Source of the DNA: Bradyrhizobium sp. B124
GTDB taxonomy: Bacteria > Pseudomonadota > Alphaproteobacteria > Rhizobiales > Xanthobacteraceae
Direction of reading: 5' to 3'
DNA length: 64,000 nt
Assembly: GCF_038967635.1 (NCBI RefSeq)
Contig: NZ_CP152413.1
Location: 5,832,001-5,896,000 of the forward strand
Part shown: one piece after another, positions 25,413 through 35,725 of the stretch
How positions within the stretch are numbered: the first letter of the stretch is position 1
How the letters are laid out: each line of letters opens with the position of its first letter
Made by a program: the position numbers and the translations under genes
The notes under the pieces: generated by a model
What the model saw: the letters and a program-made list of their open reading frames with translations, nothing else
What the model was told of the DNA's origin: nothing
Databases searched by the model: none

Positions 25413-25640
25413 GTGGCGAAATTGAACCCGCGTGACAGTCAGAAATATTTCCGAAGCGTCTCGAAACGTATTCGGCATGAATCGTCGCGGGGCGAGACCT
25501 GCAAGCGTCACACGTTTGCAACGCTGCGCGCGATCATTCGACCATGAACATCCTTTAATTTGTATCCGCGCGACTTGTCGCGCCTGCTAGGCGGCGATCT
25601 GTGACATGCAGTCGAGCCATCGGCGGCTCGGGGAGGGCCG

Positions 25641-26774
25641 ATGATCAGCCGCAGGGCGCTTTCCGGATTGTTGATGACGCTGGTCGGCCCCTCATCGGTC
25701 ACCGGCAACACGCTGTCGCTGAGTCGCTGCCGGGGATCGTGCGCGAATGTCGATCTGCCGGCTCTGGGCTACGATACGTTCTGCCGTTCGTTCTTCGATA
25801 TCGCGACCAGGGGAAAGCTGCGTGCAGTCGCCACCGGCCCGGACATTCGAAGGGAGATGCACTCGCTGTTCCGGGAGCGGCGGCTTTATCGGCCATCGCG
25901 CGACGAGATCCGGATTCTCTGGCGCGGCACGGCGGACGGATTCTCGGTCGTGAAGGTCGAGTTCGATCTGGAATGCGGCGTGCCGGTGCGCGGATGTCTC
26001 GGGATTCCCGACAGCCCGTTCAAGGGATTGATCCTGCTCGGCCACGGCATGGCGAGTACGCCGGAGCGGTGCTTCGATGATGCCGACAAGGATTACATGA
26101 ACGCGCTCGGCAAACAGCTTTGCCAGGACGGCTATGTCGTGTGGTGTCCCTACATAGTTCAGATCGGAAATCAGGAAAGCCAGAACAACATCGCCGCGAT
26201 GTTGGCATCCCATGGCATCTCGGCGCACAACGTATCGTGCGCATCGATCGATGCCGGTGAAACCGTCTGCCGGAAGCTGACCGGAGCGGCTGGTCTGAAT
26301 GTCGGCGTCTATGGGGTGTCCTCGGGCGCCTTTCTCGCGCTGCACCTGGAAGCGGCGACGGGGCGGATGCGGCCGACCGTCGCCTCCGGATATATGCGTG
26401 ACGAGAAGAAGTTTCTGACGTCGTCCGCCATCAGCAAGAACCTCGGCATCGAACTTGCGGCCTACATTCATTTCGCCAACAGCCGCGCCAAGTATACCGG
26501 CGCGGAGCTCGCGTATCTGCTCTGTCCATGTCCGTTGTTCGTCGAGATTGGCAGCCGCGATGCTGCAAACGCGATCGAGCTCGGGCGGGATGAGAAGTTC
26601 GCGGAAATGCAGGCCGTCTATGCATCATCGGCCCATCCGCATCTGATCGACATGGACGTCTTCGACGGCGTGCACGAGGCGAGTGGCAAGCGCGCAAGGC
26701 CATGGCTGTACGGCCATCTGGCGTCGCCGGCCTATCAAGAGACGTCGCGTTTGAAGAACGCGATCGCTTTGTGA
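25641..26774 (+). CDS. Probable exported alpha/beta hydrolase
   Basis: A 377-residue protein starting MISRRALSGLLMTLVG, a probable export signal with an RR pair. The hydrolase fold is shown by GLILLGHGMAS (oxyanion region), a nucleophile elbow GVSSGA, an acid region near EIGSRDAAN and a C-terminal FDGVHEA histidine. It has several cysteines (for example CPCP), which suits a periplasmic protein. The family resembles dipeptidyl-peptidase/acetyl-xylan-esterase-type hydrolases but I cannot be specific. Its codon usage is less GC-biased than its neighbours, so recent acquisition is possible. No neighbours in the same operon. Confidence 0.7.
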   Translation: MISRRALSGLLMTLVGPSSVTGNTLSLSRCRGSCANVDLPALGYDTFCRSFFDIATRGKLRAVATGPDIRREMHSLFRERRLYRPSRDEIRILWRGTADGFSVVKVEFDLECGVPVRGCLGIPDSPFKGLILLGHGMASTPERCFDDADKDYMNALGKQLCQDGYVVWCPYIVQIGNQESQNNIAAMLASHGISAHNVSCASIDAGETVCRKLTGAAGLNVGVYGVSSGAFLALHLEAATGRMRPTVASGYMRDEKKFLTSSAISKNLGIELAAYIHFANSRAKYTGAELAYLLCPCPLFVEIGSRDAANAIELGRDEKFAEMQAVYASSAHPHLIDMDVFDGVHEASGKRARPWLYGHLASPAYQETSRLKNAIAL

Positions 26775-27110
26775 GCCATGCGGGCCGCCGGTCGCACGTC
26801 ATCGCGCCGCTGACTTCGACCATGCGGAAGTAGCGCGCACATCACATGCATGAGAGCTTTCGGCGTCCGCGACGCGCCACGGGGCGGGACGGCATGGTTG
26901 CCATCGCCATGCATCGCAGCGTCGCGACGTTTCTCGAAGCTGCCTGTTGCCGCGATCAGCGATATGGGGCGATCAGGTTACAGGATTGTCTGATTGGCCG
27001 CGTTATGATCTCCTGTGATGCATCTCGCCTATCCTGACCTTCTCGGTCTGAGGGAACTCGACGTCATATCCGTCTCGTAGAGCTTGTTGGTAGCCGAAGG
27101 GTTGGACAGC
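26775..27110. other. 336-bp intergenic region upstream of the RND operon
   Basis: No convincing gene; a 63-codon frame at 26846-27037 lacks a ribosome site and family features. The promoter for the efflux operon should be here. A GAAGG ribosome site precedes ATG 27111. Confidence 0.4.
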
Positions 27111-28346
27111 ATGAGTGGTACGGAACGAATGCTCAGTGGCTTGGCAGGACTTCTGGTATCGGCGGGATTGGCGGCTATCGGGATTTCGGCAGCCTATGCG
27201 CAGGCGGGGCCGCCCGGGCCTCCTGCCGTGGGCGTGTTCGAGGCGGTGAAGCGGCCAATCACCGAAACCAATGAATTCCTGGGGCGCATCGAGGCCCCCA
27301 ACCGCGTCAACGTGGTGGCGCGCGTCACGGCGTTCCTTGAGAAGCGGAATTTCGTCGAGGGCGCCGAGGTCAAGGCCGGGGACCTGCTGTATCAACTCGA
27401 GCGCGGTCCGTTCGAGGCCGACCTGGCATCGAAGAAGGCGCAGGTCGCCCAGTTGCAGGCGACGCTGGTCAACGCCAAGCTGACCGCCGACCGCGCCAAA
27501 TCGCTGCTCGGCGGACCGGCCGGCCAGCAATCGAGCGTCGACGCCGCAGTTGCCAATCAGCAGAGCCTCGAAGCTCAGGTGCAGGCTGCGCAGGCGCAGG
27601 TCGACCTGTCCCAGATCAATCTCGACTATACCGAGATCCATTCGCCGATCGACGGCAGGATCGGACGCGCCGCGGTTACCGAGGGTAACGTCGTGACACC
27701 GAGCTCGGGAACCCTGACGACCATCGTCAGCCAGGACCCGATGTATGTCACCTTCCCCGTGCCGGTGCGCGAGGCGCTCGATCTGCGCGACCGTTATGCG
27801 ACGCGCGGCGGCTTCAAGGCCGTCGTCATCCGCGTGCGCCTGCCGGACGGCCGGCTGTACGAGAAGACCGGTGAGCTGAATTTCGTCAACAACACGATCG
27901 CGCAGAACACCGATACCATCTCCTTGCGCGGCACCATCCCCAACCCGTCGACCTACGACTCCGTCGCAGCCGGCGGCTCGGTCCGCGAGCTGACCGACAA
28001 TGAGTTCGTGACCGTGCTGCTGGAAGGCGTGCAGCCGGTCGAGGTGCTGGCGATCCCGCGCTCGGCGGTGCTGTCGGACCAGCAGGGCGAATATGTCTAC
28101 GTCGTCGGCGCGGACAACAAGGCCGAGCAAAAGCGGATCCAGCTTGGGCAATCGACCTCGACGATTGCCGCGGTGACGAGCGGCATCGCGCTCGGCGACA
28201 AGGTGATCGTCGAGGGGTTGCAGAAGGTCAGGCCGGGCGATGTGGTAGCGCCGGGACCCGCCAGCGCGCTGATCCAGTCGAGCATGAAGGTTTCTGCGGA
28301 CGGCGGCGCCAGCAGCACGCCGAAATCGACGGGCAATAACCCATGA
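27111..28346 (+). CDS. RND efflux periplasmic adaptor (AcrA/MexA family)
   Basis: A 411-residue membrane-fusion protein. It begins with a signal peptide (about residues 1-32, ending AYA). Then come a barrel-sandwich half ([30 protein letters not shown]), a coiled-coil hairpin rich in Ala/Gln (about 110-165), the second lipoyl half ([23 protein letters not shown]), and beta-barrel and membrane-proximal domains. It links the inner-membrane pump to an outer-membrane channel; no TolC-type gene is adjacent. ATG 27111 has GAAGG upstream. Its stop overlaps the pump gene start by 4 bp. Confidence 0.92.
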   Translation: MSGTERMLSGLAGLLVSAGLAAIGISAAYAQAGPPGPPAVGVFEAVKRPITETNEFLGRIEAPNRVNVVARVTAFLEKRNFVEGAEVKAGDLLYQLERGPFEADLASKKAQVAQLQATLVNAKLTADRAKSLLGGPAGQQSSVDAAVANQQSLEAQVQAAQAQVDLSQINLDYTEIHSPIDGRIGRAAVTEGNVVTPSSGTLTTIVSQDPMYVTFPVPVREALDLRDRYATRGGFKAVVIRVRLPDGRLYEKTGELNFVNNTIAQNTDTISLRGTIPNPSTYDSVAAGGSVRELTDNEFVTVLLEGVQPVEVLAIPRSAVLSDQQGEYVYVVGADNKAEQKRIQLGQSTSTIAAVTSGIALGDKVIVEGLQKVRPGDVVAPGPASALIQSSMKVSADGGASSTPKSTGNNP

Positions 28347-31300
28347 TTTCCGCTGTCTTCGTCGATCGTCCGCGGCTTGCGATCGTCATCGCGTTCGTGA
28401 TCACGATCGCGGGCGCGCTGGCGCTGATGCAAATCCCGGTCGCCCAGTTCCCGGACATCGTGCCGCCGCAAGTGACGGTCTCGGCCGTATTCCCCGGTGC
28501 TTCGGCCGAAGTCGTCGAATCGAGCGTCGCCCAGCCGCTGGAAGCGCAGGTCGTCGGCGTCGACAAGATGCTCTACATGAAGTCGACCAGCGGCAATGAT
28601 GGCAGCTATACGCTGACGGTCTCGTTTGCGCTCGGCACCGACCCCGATATCAACACCGTCAACGTCAACAACCGCGTGCAGAGCGCGCTCGCGCAATTGC
28701 CGACCGAGGTGCAGGCGCAGGGCCTGACCGTGCAGAAGAAATCCTCGGCCGTGCTGCAGTTCATCGTGCTCTACAGCAAGAGCGGCGAGCAGGACCCGCT
28801 GTTCATCACCAACTACGCCATCATCAACGTGCTGGACGCGATCTCGCGCACGCCCGGCGTCGGACAGGCCTCGCTGTTCGCCAAGCTGAACTATTCGATG
28901 CGGGTCTGGTTCGACACCCAGCGCCTGACCAGCCTCAATTTGGCGCCGTCGGACGTGATCGCCGCGATCCGTGCCCAGAGCGTGCAGGCGCCGGTCGGCC
29001 GCATCGGCGCGCGTCCGATCAGCAACGACCAGCAATTCCAGTTCAACGTGCAGACCCAGGGCCGCCTGACGACATCCAAGCAGTTCGGCGACATCGTGCT
29101 ACGGGCCAATCCGGACGGATCGGTGCTGCGGATCAGGGATGTCGCCCGCGTCGAAATCGGCGCGCAGAACATGGATTCGGAATCGCGGATCGACGGCAAT
29201 CCCGGCGTGCCGATGGGCATCTATCTTGCACCCGGCGCCAACGCCGTGACCACGGCCAAGGCCGTGCAGGCCACGCTTGCGAAGTTGTCGGAGCGGTTCC
29301 CGTCGGGGCTGACCTACCTCGTGCAGTACGACTCCACGACCTTCGTCTCCGATACGATCAAGGAAGTGATGAAGACGCTCGGCGAGGCCTTCGTGCTCGT
29401 CGTGATCGTGGTGTTCCTGTTCCTCGGCAATCTGCGCGCCACCGTGATCCCTGCGGTCGCGGTTCCGGTCAGCCTGATCGGCGCCTTCGCGGTGCTGCTG
29501 GCGCTCGGCTATTCCGCCAACACGGTCTCGCTGCTGGCGATGGTGCTTGCGATCGGCATCGTGGTCGATGACGCCATCGTCGTGGTCGAGAACGTCGAAC
29601 GCGTCATGGAGGAGGAGCCGGAGCTGTCGCCGGCCGACGCCACCAAGAAGGCGATGGCGCAGATCACGGCGCCGATCATCGCGATCTCGCTGGTGCTGCT
29701 CTCGGTGTTCGTGCCGATTGCGTTCATTCCCGGCATCTCCGGTACGCTGTTCCGCCAGTTCGCGGTGACGATCAGCGCCGCGATGGTGATCTCGGCGCTG
29801 AATGCGCTGACGCTGTCGCCGGCGTTGTGCGCCGTATTCCTGCGTCATGGCGGGCCGCGCCGCGGCATCATGGGACGGGTGCTCGGCGGCATCGATTGGG
29901 TGCGCGACGGCTATGCCGGCGTGGTGCAGCGGCTGGTCCGCGTGGCGGTGTTGTCGCTGGTCGCGGTGCTGGTGTTTGCCGGTGCGGTGTTCGGCGTGTC
30001 GAAGATCACGCCGACCGGCTTCCTGCCCGAGGAAGACCAGGGCGCCTTCTTCATCGCCGTGCAACTGCCTGACGGCGCCTCGGTGGCGCGCACCAGCGAG
30101 GTCACCAAGCAGGTCGAGGCGCTGTTGAAGAAGAACCCGGCGGTCGACCACGTGCTGTCGATCATCGGCTTCTCGCTGCTCGACGGGGCCAGCGAGCCGA
30201 ATTCCGCTTTCATGGTGGCGCGCATGAAGGCGTTCGCCGACCGCAAGGCCGTCACCGAATCGGTGCAGGCCGCGATCGGGCAGACCTTCGTCGGGGGATT
30301 GCAGATCCGTCAGGCCTCGGTGCTGCCGTTCAACCTGCCACCGATCATCGGGCTCTCGACCTCCGGCGGCTTCGAATATCAGCTCGAGGCGCTGGAAGGG
30401 CAGGATCCGGCTTCGCTCAGCAGCGTGATGGGCGGACTGATCGGCGCTGCGAACCGCAATCCAAACCTGGCCCGCGTGTTCTCGACCTTCACCGCGACCA
30501 ACCCATCGGTCTATCTCGATATCGACCGCGCCAAGGCGCAGGCGCTCGGCCTCAACATGGCCGACGTCTTCACCGCGCTGCAGGCCACGCTCGGCGGCAT
30601 CTACGTCAACAATTTCAACCTGTTTGGCCGTACCTGGCAGGTCAACGTGCAGGGCGATGCGGCCGACCGGCGCGACATCCCCGACATCTGGCAGATCTAT
30701 GTGCGCAACACCGGCGGTGAGATGGTGCCGATCCGCTCGATCGCAAGCTTGCGGATCGTCACCGGCCCGCAGGTGATCACGCGCTACAACAATTATCGCT
30801 CGGTCACGGTGAACGGCAGCCCGGCGGCGGGCGTGTCCTCGGGCACCGCGATCGCGACGATGGCCGACCTGTCCAAAACGACGCTGCCTTCAGGCTATTC
30901 CTATGAATGGACCGGCACGGCCTATCAGGAGCAGGCGGCTTCCGGCCAGACCGGTATCATCCTCGCGCTTGCGGTGCTGTTTGCCTATCTGTTCCTGGTG
31001 GCGCTGTATGAGAGCTGGACGATCCCGATTCCCGTGCTGCTGTCGGTCACGGTCGGCGTGCTGGGCTCCTATCTCGGCATCAAGCTCGCGGGCCTCAATC
31101 TCGATCTCTACGGCCAGATCGGCCTCGTGGTGCTGATCGCGCTCGCCGCCAAGAACGGCATCCTGATCGTCGAATTCGCCAAGGAGCAGCGCGAGGCGGG
31201 CCGGCCGATCGCGGAGGCCGCGACGATGGGTGCGCAGATGCGTTTCCGCGCCGTGATGATGACCTCGATCGCTTTCATCCTCGGCCTGGTGCCGCTGGTG

Positions 31301-31489
31301 GTCGCGACCGGCGCCGCGGAAATCAGCCGCCGTGCGGTCGGCACCGCGGTGTTCGGCGGCATGCTCGCCGCCAGCTCGATCGGCATCTTCCTGGTGCCGA
31401 TGCTGTTTGTCACCTTCCAGGGCTGGCGCGAGGGTGTAAAGAACCGCTTCGGCCGTCGCGGCAAGGCGGAACAGCCGGCATCGCATTAG
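28343..31489 (+). CDS. RND multidrug efflux permease (AcrB/MexB family, HAE1)
   Basis: A 1048-residue inner-membrane proton/drug antiporter, the normal length for HAE1 pumps. The first helix ([21 protein letters not shown]) and the porter domains are evident. The TM4 proton-relay Asp pair appears in [16 protein letters not shown], and the conserved Lys in the later TM10 region is seen in [15 protein letters not shown]. It is translationally coupled to the adaptor. No local TetR or MarR repressor is encoded, so regulation is not visible here. Substrates cannot be predicted. Confidence 0.94.
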   Translation: MISAVFVDRPRLAIVIAFVITIAGALALMQIPVAQFPDIVPPQVTVSAVFPGASAEVVESSVAQPLEAQVVGVDKMLYMKSTSGNDGSYTLTVSFALGTDPDINTVNVNNRVQSALAQLPTEVQAQGLTVQKKSSAVLQFIVLYSKSGEQDPLFITNYAIINVLDAISRTPGVGQASLFAKLNYSMRVWFDTQRLTSLNLAPSDVIAAIRAQSVQAPVGRIGARPISNDQQFQFNVQTQGRLTTSKQFGDIVLRANPDGSVLRIRDVARVEIGAQNMDSESRIDGNPGVPMGIYLAPGANAVTTAKAVQATLAKLSERFPSGLTYLVQYDSTTFVSDTIKEVMKTLGEAFVLVVIVVFLFLGNLRATVIPAVAVPVSLIGAFAVLLALGYSANTVSLLAMVLAIGIVVDDAIVVVENVERVMEEEPELSPADATKKAMAQITAPIIAISLVLLSVFVPIAFIPGISGTLFRQFAVTISAAMVISALNALTLSPALCAVFLRHGGPRRGIMGRVLGGIDWVRDGYAGVVQRLVRVAVLSLVAVLVFAGAVFGVSKITPTGFLPEEDQGAFFIAVQLPDGASVARTSEVTKQVEALLKKNPAVDHVLSIIGFSLLDGASEPNSAFMVARMKAFADRKAVTESVQAAIGQTFVGGLQIRQASVLPFNLPPIIGLSTSGGFEYQLEALEGQDPASLSSVMGGLIGAANRNPNLARVFSTFTATNPSVYLDIDRAKAQALGLNMADVFTALQATLGGIYVNNFNLFGRTWQVNVQGDAADRRDIPDIWQIYVRNTGGEMVPIRSIASLRIVTGPQVITRYNNYRSVTVNGSPAAGVSSGTAIATMADLSKTTLPSGYSYEWTGTAYQEQAASGQTGIILALAVLFAYLFLVALYESWTIPIPVLLSVTVGVLGSYLGIKLAGLNLDLYGQIGLVVLIALAAKNGILIVEFAKEQREAGRPIAEAATMGAQMRFRAVMMTSIAFILGLVPLVVATGAAEISRRAVGTAVFGGMLAASSIGIFLVPMLFVTFQGWREGVKNRFGRRGKAEQPASH

Positions 31490-31618
31490 CGCATAGTCCG
31501 GAAAGATCATGCGTGAACGACGAGCCAATGCGCGATGACGATCAATCTAATCCCATCGCGCATTAGCGGCGCAGATGAGGCGGGGCTATACTGCCCGCCT
31601 TATCGATGGAGTTCCGGA

Positions 31619-32101
31619 TTGAGCGTTGCCTTTACCAAGGAAGAAAGTGCCGAGACCGCGTCCGAAACGCTGTTGCCGGACCGCCCCATATCGCCGCATC
31701 CCAATCTGGTGACCGAAGCAGGACGCAAGGCGCTGGAGCGCCAGCTCCTGGAGGCACGCGAGGCCTATGAGGCCGCGCAGCAGCTGGATGACGTCAACGA
31801 ACGGCGACGGCAGTCGGCGGTTCCGTTGCGCGACGCCCGCTATCTCACGGAAAGGCTCCGCACCGCGCAGGTCGTCCCCGACCCCACCTCGACCGAAACC
31901 GTTGCCTTCGGCAGCACCGTGACGTTCAGCCGCGCGGATGGCCGCGTGCAGACCTATCGCATTGTCGGCGAGGACGAGGCCGATCCAAAGGCAGGCTCGA
32001 TCTCGTTCGTCTCGCCGGTGGCGAGGTCGTTGATGGGCAAGGCTTTGGGCGACATCGTCCGGGCTGGCGCCCAGGAGCTGGAGATCGTGGCGATCGCTTA
32101 G
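31619..32101 (+). CDS. GreA/GreB-family transcription elongation factor-like protein
   Basis: A 160-residue protein starting at TTG 31619 (GGAG upstream). Residues about 25-85 form an antiparallel coiled coil (LVTEAGRKALERQLLEAREAYEA). Residues 90-160 form the FKBP-like C-terminal domain, with FGSTVTF, YRIVGEDEADPKAGSISFVSPVARSL and GKALGD. Gre factors insert the coiled coil into the RNA polymerase secondary channel and stimulate transcript cleavage. The coil is divergent and the usual acidic tip is not obvious (QQLDDVNE may serve), so it may be a Gre-like regulator instead. It is convergent with bioR. Confidence 0.8.
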   Translation: MSVAFTKEESAETASETLLPDRPISPHPNLVTEAGRKALERQLLEAREAYEAAQQLDDVNERRRQSAVPLRDARYLTERLRTAQVVPDPTSTETVAFGSTVTFSRADGRVQTYRIVGEDEADPKAGSISFVSPVARSLMGKALGDIVRAGAQELEIVAIA

Positions 32102-32118
32102 CGGATCGCAGATCCCGA

Positions 32119-32757
32119 TCACGCCGCCGGCAGGGCCAGCCGCTCGATCGTCTGAATATGCCGCGCGAGCAGGCTGCAGGCTTGCTCGATGTTGCGCGCG
32201 CGCAGCGCTTGCAGGATCACGCGATGGTCCTGGCTCGGCCGCGGCCGCCAGCCGGCGTTGCGGGCCATCGCGAACACCAGCCGTGAATTTGCGAGCTGCA
32301 GGCCGTCGAGGCTCGCGAGCAGACGCGGCATCGCGCAAGGCGCCACCAGCGCGTGATGAAAGGCGCGATTGGCCAGTTCGAATTCCTGAACTGTCTCGGC
32401 GTTGTCGCCTTCGATCAGCGCGACCTCGATCCGTGCCAGATGGGCCGACGTGAATTTCGGCGCCGCATTGCGCAGCGCGACCACCTCGAGCGCGGCGCGC
32501 ATCTCGGCGATCTCCTTCACCGACTTGGTGTCGAGGGGAGCAACCCGCACCCCGCGCCGAGGCACCGCAACGACCAGATGCTGCGCCTCCAATTGCCGGA
32601 ACGCCTCGCGCACCGGGACGTGGCTGGAATGGAATTCCCGCGCGACATGGTCCTGCCGTAGCGGAGCATCCGGCGGCAATGCGCCGCTGATGATGCGCTC
32701 GCCGATCGCCTCGGCAATGCGCCCGGCGGTCGTCGTGTTCTCGCCCTCGCTGGTCAT
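32119..32757 (-). CDS. bioR: GntR-family regulator, probable biotin repressor BioR
   Basis: A 212-residue FadR-type GntR regulator. The N-terminal winged helix (residues about 8-75) includes DHVAREFHSSHVPVREAFRQLE and RRGVRVAPL. The C-terminal FCD helical domain (about 85-205) contains the metal/ligand-site residues. It is divergent from bioBFDA, and the intergenic region carries inverted repeats built on TTATCTAT/ATAGATAA, close to the known alphaproteobacterial BioR motif TTATMKATAA. A site at its own start codon suggests autoregulation. Assignment as BioR rests on this context. Confidence 0.88.
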   Translation of the reverse strand: MTSEGENTTTAGRIAEAIGERIISGALPPDAPLRQDHVAREFHSSHVPVREAFRQLEAQHLVVAVPRRGVRVAPLDTKSVKEIAEMRAALEVVALRNAAPKFTSAHLARIEVALIEGDNAETVQEFELANRAFHHALVAPCAMPRLLASLDGLQLANSRLVFAMARNAGWRPRPSQDHRVILQALRARNIEQACSLLARHIQTIERLALPAA

Positions 32758-32768
32758 AGATTATCTAT
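32756..32768. promoter_or_regulatory. BioR-type operator at the bioR start codon
   Basis: A 13-nt palindrome ATAGAT-T-ATCTAT overlapping the last bases of the bioR start codon (32755-32757). It is flanked by TCA and CATAA, close to the BioR box. Position suggests autorepression. Confidence 0.6.
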
Positions 32769-32824
32769 CATAAAAAGGAGTGCGCTCTTGTCTGGCCTCG
32801 GCTAGCATCATTCTAAGTCCAATA

Positions 32825-32853
32825 TCATAGATAATATACATAATTATCTATGA
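32825..32853. promoter_or_regulatory. BioR-type operator upstream of bioB
   Basis: A perfect inverted repeat of 11 bp (TCATAGATAAT / ATTATCTATGA) with a 7-nt spacer. Each arm contains a near-consensus BioR half-element. It lies 27 nt before the chosen bioB start. A possible promoter (TTGTCT, 17 bp, TTCTAA at 32788-32816) is just upstream. Confidence 0.7.
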
Positions 32854-32879
32854 TCCACGCAAGCAAGAAGGCAAACTCG

Positions 32880-33875
32880 ATGGTTGATGTCGTTGAGATC
32901 GAACGGACCGATAGCCGCCGCAGCGCACCGCCCCGCAAGAACTGGGAGCGTGCCGAGGCCGAGACGCTCTATAACTTGCCGTTCGCGGACCTGATGTTCC
33001 AGGCGCAGGGCGTCCACCGCGCCAACTTCAATCCGAACCACGTCGAAACCGCGAGCCTGCTCAGCATCAAGACCGGCGGCTGTCCGGAGGACTGCGGCTA
33101 CTGCTCCCAGAGTGCGCATTACGACACCGGCCTGAAGGCCACCCGCCTGATGCCGCGGGCCGAGGTGGTCGCGGTCGCGCAACGCGCCAAGGACGCCGGC
33201 GCAACCCGCTTCTGCATGGCCGCGGCCTGGCGCACCCCCAAGGACCGCGATCTCGATCAGGTCTGTGACATGGTCAGCGCGGTGAAGGGGCTGGGCATGG
33301 AAACCTGCGTCACGCTCGGGATGCTGACGCCGAACCAGGCCGAACGCCTCTCCGACGCCGGGCTCGATTTCTATAACCACAACGTCGATACCTCGCCGGA
33401 GTACTACGACAAGATCATCACCACCCGCACTTTGCAGGACCGCATCGATACGCTTGCGCATGTGCGCGACGCCGGCATCAAGGTCTGCTGCGGCGGCATT
33501 ATCGGCATGGGTGAACAGGTCGAAGACCGGCTCGGCATGCTGATGCTGCTTGCCAATCTCCCCGGCCATCCGGAGAGCGTGCCGATCAATCTGTGGAACG
33601 AGGTCAAGGGCGTGCCGGTCAATGACACCGCCGAGCGTCCCGATCCGATCGCGCTGGTGCGGCTGGTTGCGACGGCGCGGATCATGATGCCGAAGAGCGT
33701 GGTGCGGCTGTCGGCTGGACGGCAATACATGACCGATGAACTTCAGGCGATGTGCTTCCTCGCCGGCGCGAACTCGATCTTCATCGGCGATGTGCTGCTG
33801 ACCACCAAGAACCCGCAGCGCGATCGCGACGCCGATCTGCTCGACCGGCTCGGCATCACATCCCGCCTCGCCTGA
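32880..33875 (+). CDS. bioB: Biotin synthase BioB
   Basis: A radical-SAM enzyme that inserts sulfur into dethiobiotin, the last step of biotin synthesis. The cluster motif [12 protein letters not shown] gives Cys68, Cys72 and Cys75. Other BioB signatures are [34 protein letters not shown] and [13 protein letters not shown] 32880 (331 residues) is preferred because AAGAAGG precedes it; an upstream in-frame ATG at 32850 lies inside the operator. First gene of bioBFDA. Confidence 0.95.
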   Translation: MVDVVEIERTDSRRSAPPRKNWERAEAETLYNLPFADLMFQAQGVHRANFNPNHVETASLLSIKTGGCPEDCGYCSQSAHYDTGLKATRLMPRAEVVAVAQRAKDAGATRFCMAAAWRTPKDRDLDQVCDMVSAVKGLGMETCVTLGMLTPNQAERLSDAGLDFYNHNVDTSPEYYDKIITTRTLQDRIDTLAHVRDAGIKVCCGGIIGMGEQVEDRLGMLMLLANLPGHPESVPINLWNEVKGVPVNDTAERPDPIALVRLVATARIMMPKSVVRLSAGRQYMTDELQAMCFLAGANSIFIGDVLLTTKNPQRDRDADLLDRLGITSRLA

Positions 33876-33941
33876 CCGTAACCTCCGGCACGCGCGCGGC
33901 GTCATTCGCCGCGCGACCAACCACCATCCTGAGAGTAAAGC

Positions 33942-35096
33942 ATGAGCGCAATCCATGCGGCCAAGGCCGCTGATTACGCCGCGGCCTTGCACGTCCTGAG
34001 CAAGGACGATCGGCTGCGCGGTCTCAAGCCGCGCGCGGGCATCGATTTCGTATCGAACGACTATCTGGCGCTGGCGAGCGCGCCACGCATCAAGCAGGCC
34101 GTCGCGGCCGCGATCGAGGCCGGCACGCCGGTCGGCGCCGGCGGGTCGCGGCTGTTGCGCGGCAATTGCGAGGAGCACGAAAGGCTGGAAGCCGAGGCCG
34201 CTGCGTTCTTCCGCGCCGAGACCGCGCTGTTCTTCGGCGGCGGCTACGTCGCCAATTTCGCCGTGCTGACGACGCTGCCGCAGCGCGGCGATCTGCTTGT
34301 CCTCGATTCGCTGGTGCACGCCAGCATCCACGAAGGTGCGCGGGCCGGCCGGGCCGAGTTCCGGTTCAGCGCGCACAATGATTCCCAATCGATCGAAGAC
34401 ACCATCCGCGGCTGGCGCGCCGAGGGCGGAACGGGCCGGGTCTGGATCGTGGTCGAAAGCGTCTACAGCATGGACGGCGATGTCGCGCCGCTCGACGACC
34501 TCGTCGCCATCGCTGACCGGCACGACGCGTTCCTGATGGTGGACGAAGCGCACGGCACCGGCGTCTACGGCGAACAAGGGCGCGGGCTGACGGCGCCCTA
34601 TGAGGGGCGCGACAATCTCGTGGTCGTTCATACCTGCGGCAAGGCGCTGGGCGCCGCCGGCGCGCTGGTCACGGGCTCGACCGTGCTGCGCGACTTCATG
34701 ATCAATCGCTGCCGCCCGTTCATCTTCGCCACCGCGCCGTCGCCGCTTGTGGCCGTCGCCGTGCGTGAAGCACTTCTGATCTTGCGAGAGGAGCCCGAGC
34801 ATCAGCAGCGCCTCGCAAAGCTGGTTGCGTTCACGCATCGCGAGCTCGATCGGCGCGGCTGGCGCCGTCCGTCGAACTCGCAGATCGTGCCCTATATCGT
34901 CGGTGACAATGCGCGCGCGATGCAGCTTGCCTCAGTGCTGCAGGCGCGCGGCTTCGACATTCGCGGCATCAGACCGCCGACCGTGCCGGCCGGCACCGCG
35001 CGGCTGCGGATTGCCCTGACCCTCAATGTCGACGAGGATGACGTGCGCGCGCTGCTCGATGCGCTCGTCGAGGAGACGAAAGGCTGGTCGCGATGA
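33942..35096 (+). CDS. bioF: 8-amino-7-oxononanoate synthase BioF
   Basis: A 384-residue PLP-dependent alpha-oxoamine synthase. It condenses pimeloyl thioester with alanine to give KAPA. Signatures are [10 protein letters not shown], the [11 protein letters not shown] loop, [11 protein letters not shown] with the cofactor Asp, and [11 protein letters not shown] with the PLP lysine Lys234. It follows bioB by 66 bp and overlaps bioD by 4 bp. Its length is standard. Confidence 0.95.
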   Translation: MSAIHAAKAADYAAALHVLSKDDRLRGLKPRAGIDFVSNDYLALASAPRIKQAVAAAIEAGTPVGAGGSRLLRGNCEEHERLEAEAAAFFRAETALFFGGGYVANFAVLTTLPQRGDLLVLDSLVHASIHEGARAGRAEFRFSAHNDSQSIEDTIRGWRAEGGTGRVWIVVESVYSMDGDVAPLDDLVAIADRHDAFLMVDEAHGTGVYGEQGRGLTAPYEGRDNLVVVHTCGKALGAAGALVTGSTVLRDFMINRCRPFIFATAPSPLVAVAVREALLILREEPEHQQRLAKLVAFTHRELDRRGWRRPSNSQIVPYIVGDNARAMQLASVLQARGFDIRGIRPPTVPAGTARLRIALTLNVDEDDVRALLDALVEETKGWSR

Positions 35097-35725
35097 GCTG
35101 CCGGATCGTGGTGACCGGCACCGATACCGGAATCGGGAAGACGATCTTCTCCGCGGGCCTCGCCGGCTTTCTCGGCGCGAGCTACTGGAAGCCGGTTCAG
35201 TCCGGCCTTGAGGACGAGACCGATGCGCAGTTGGTGGCCCGGCTTGCGGGTCTCGCGGCCGATCGCATCGTGCCGGAGCGTTACCGGCTTCGGACGCCGG
35301 CTTCGCCGCATCAGTCCGCCGCGATCGACGGCGTCCGCATCGATCCTGCCGCGCTCGACTTGCCTGACGCCGGTGACCGTCCGCTGGTGATCGAGGGCGC
35401 CGGCGGGCTGATGGTGCCGCTGAATGACGACACGCTCTTTATCGACATGTTCGAGCGGTGGCGGCTTCCGGTCGTGCTGTGCGCCCGCACGGCGCTCGGC
35501 ACCATCAATCACTCGCTGCTGTCGGTCGAGGCGCTGCGCAAGCGCAACATCGATATTCTCGGGATCGCCTTCATCGGCGAAAACAATCCCGAGAGCGAGC
35601 GCGCTATCTGCGACATGGGACAAGTGCGCCGGCTGGGCCGGTTGCCCTGGCTGTCTCGGCTTGCCGCAGACACGCTGCAAACAGCTTTCGGCGCCTCGTT
35701 CCGGCGCGACGATTTCAACCCATGA
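35093..35725 (+). CDS. bioD: Dethiobiotin synthetase BioD
   Basis: A 210-residue ATP-dependent carboxylase that closes the ureido ring of DAPA to form dethiobiotin. The P-loop GTDTGIGKT is at residues 9-17, WKPVQSG carries the second conserved Lys, and [12 protein letters not shown] is the family's third motif. Both ends overlap neighbours by 4 bp, so translation is coupled from bioF through bioA. Confidence 0.95.
   Translation: MSCRIVVTGTDTGIGKTIFSAGLAGFLGASYWKPVQSGLEDETDAQLVARLAGLAADRIVPERYRLRTPASPHQSAAIDGVRIDPAALDLPDAGDRPLVIEGAGGLMVPLNDDTLFIDMFERWRLPVVLCARTALGTINHSLLSVEALRKRNIDILGIAFIGENNPESERAICDMGQVRRLGRLPWLSRLAADTLQTAFGASFRRDDFNP

Larger units (their letters stand above)
24999..25640. 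other. 642-bp region without an assured gene
   Basis: It holds the upstream region of the LuxR-type gene, a strong hairpin at 25219-25250 and a possible broken small-peptide gene (25257-25412, minus). Beyond 25413 I see no protein-like frame. Composition is less GC-rich than the flanks around 25430-25600. Confidence 0.4.

Noticed and set aside
32844..34838. A 664-codon minus-strand open frame
   Set aside because: It lies antisense to bioB and bioF, has the His/Arg/Asp-rich look of a GC-bias shadow, and shows no family motif.
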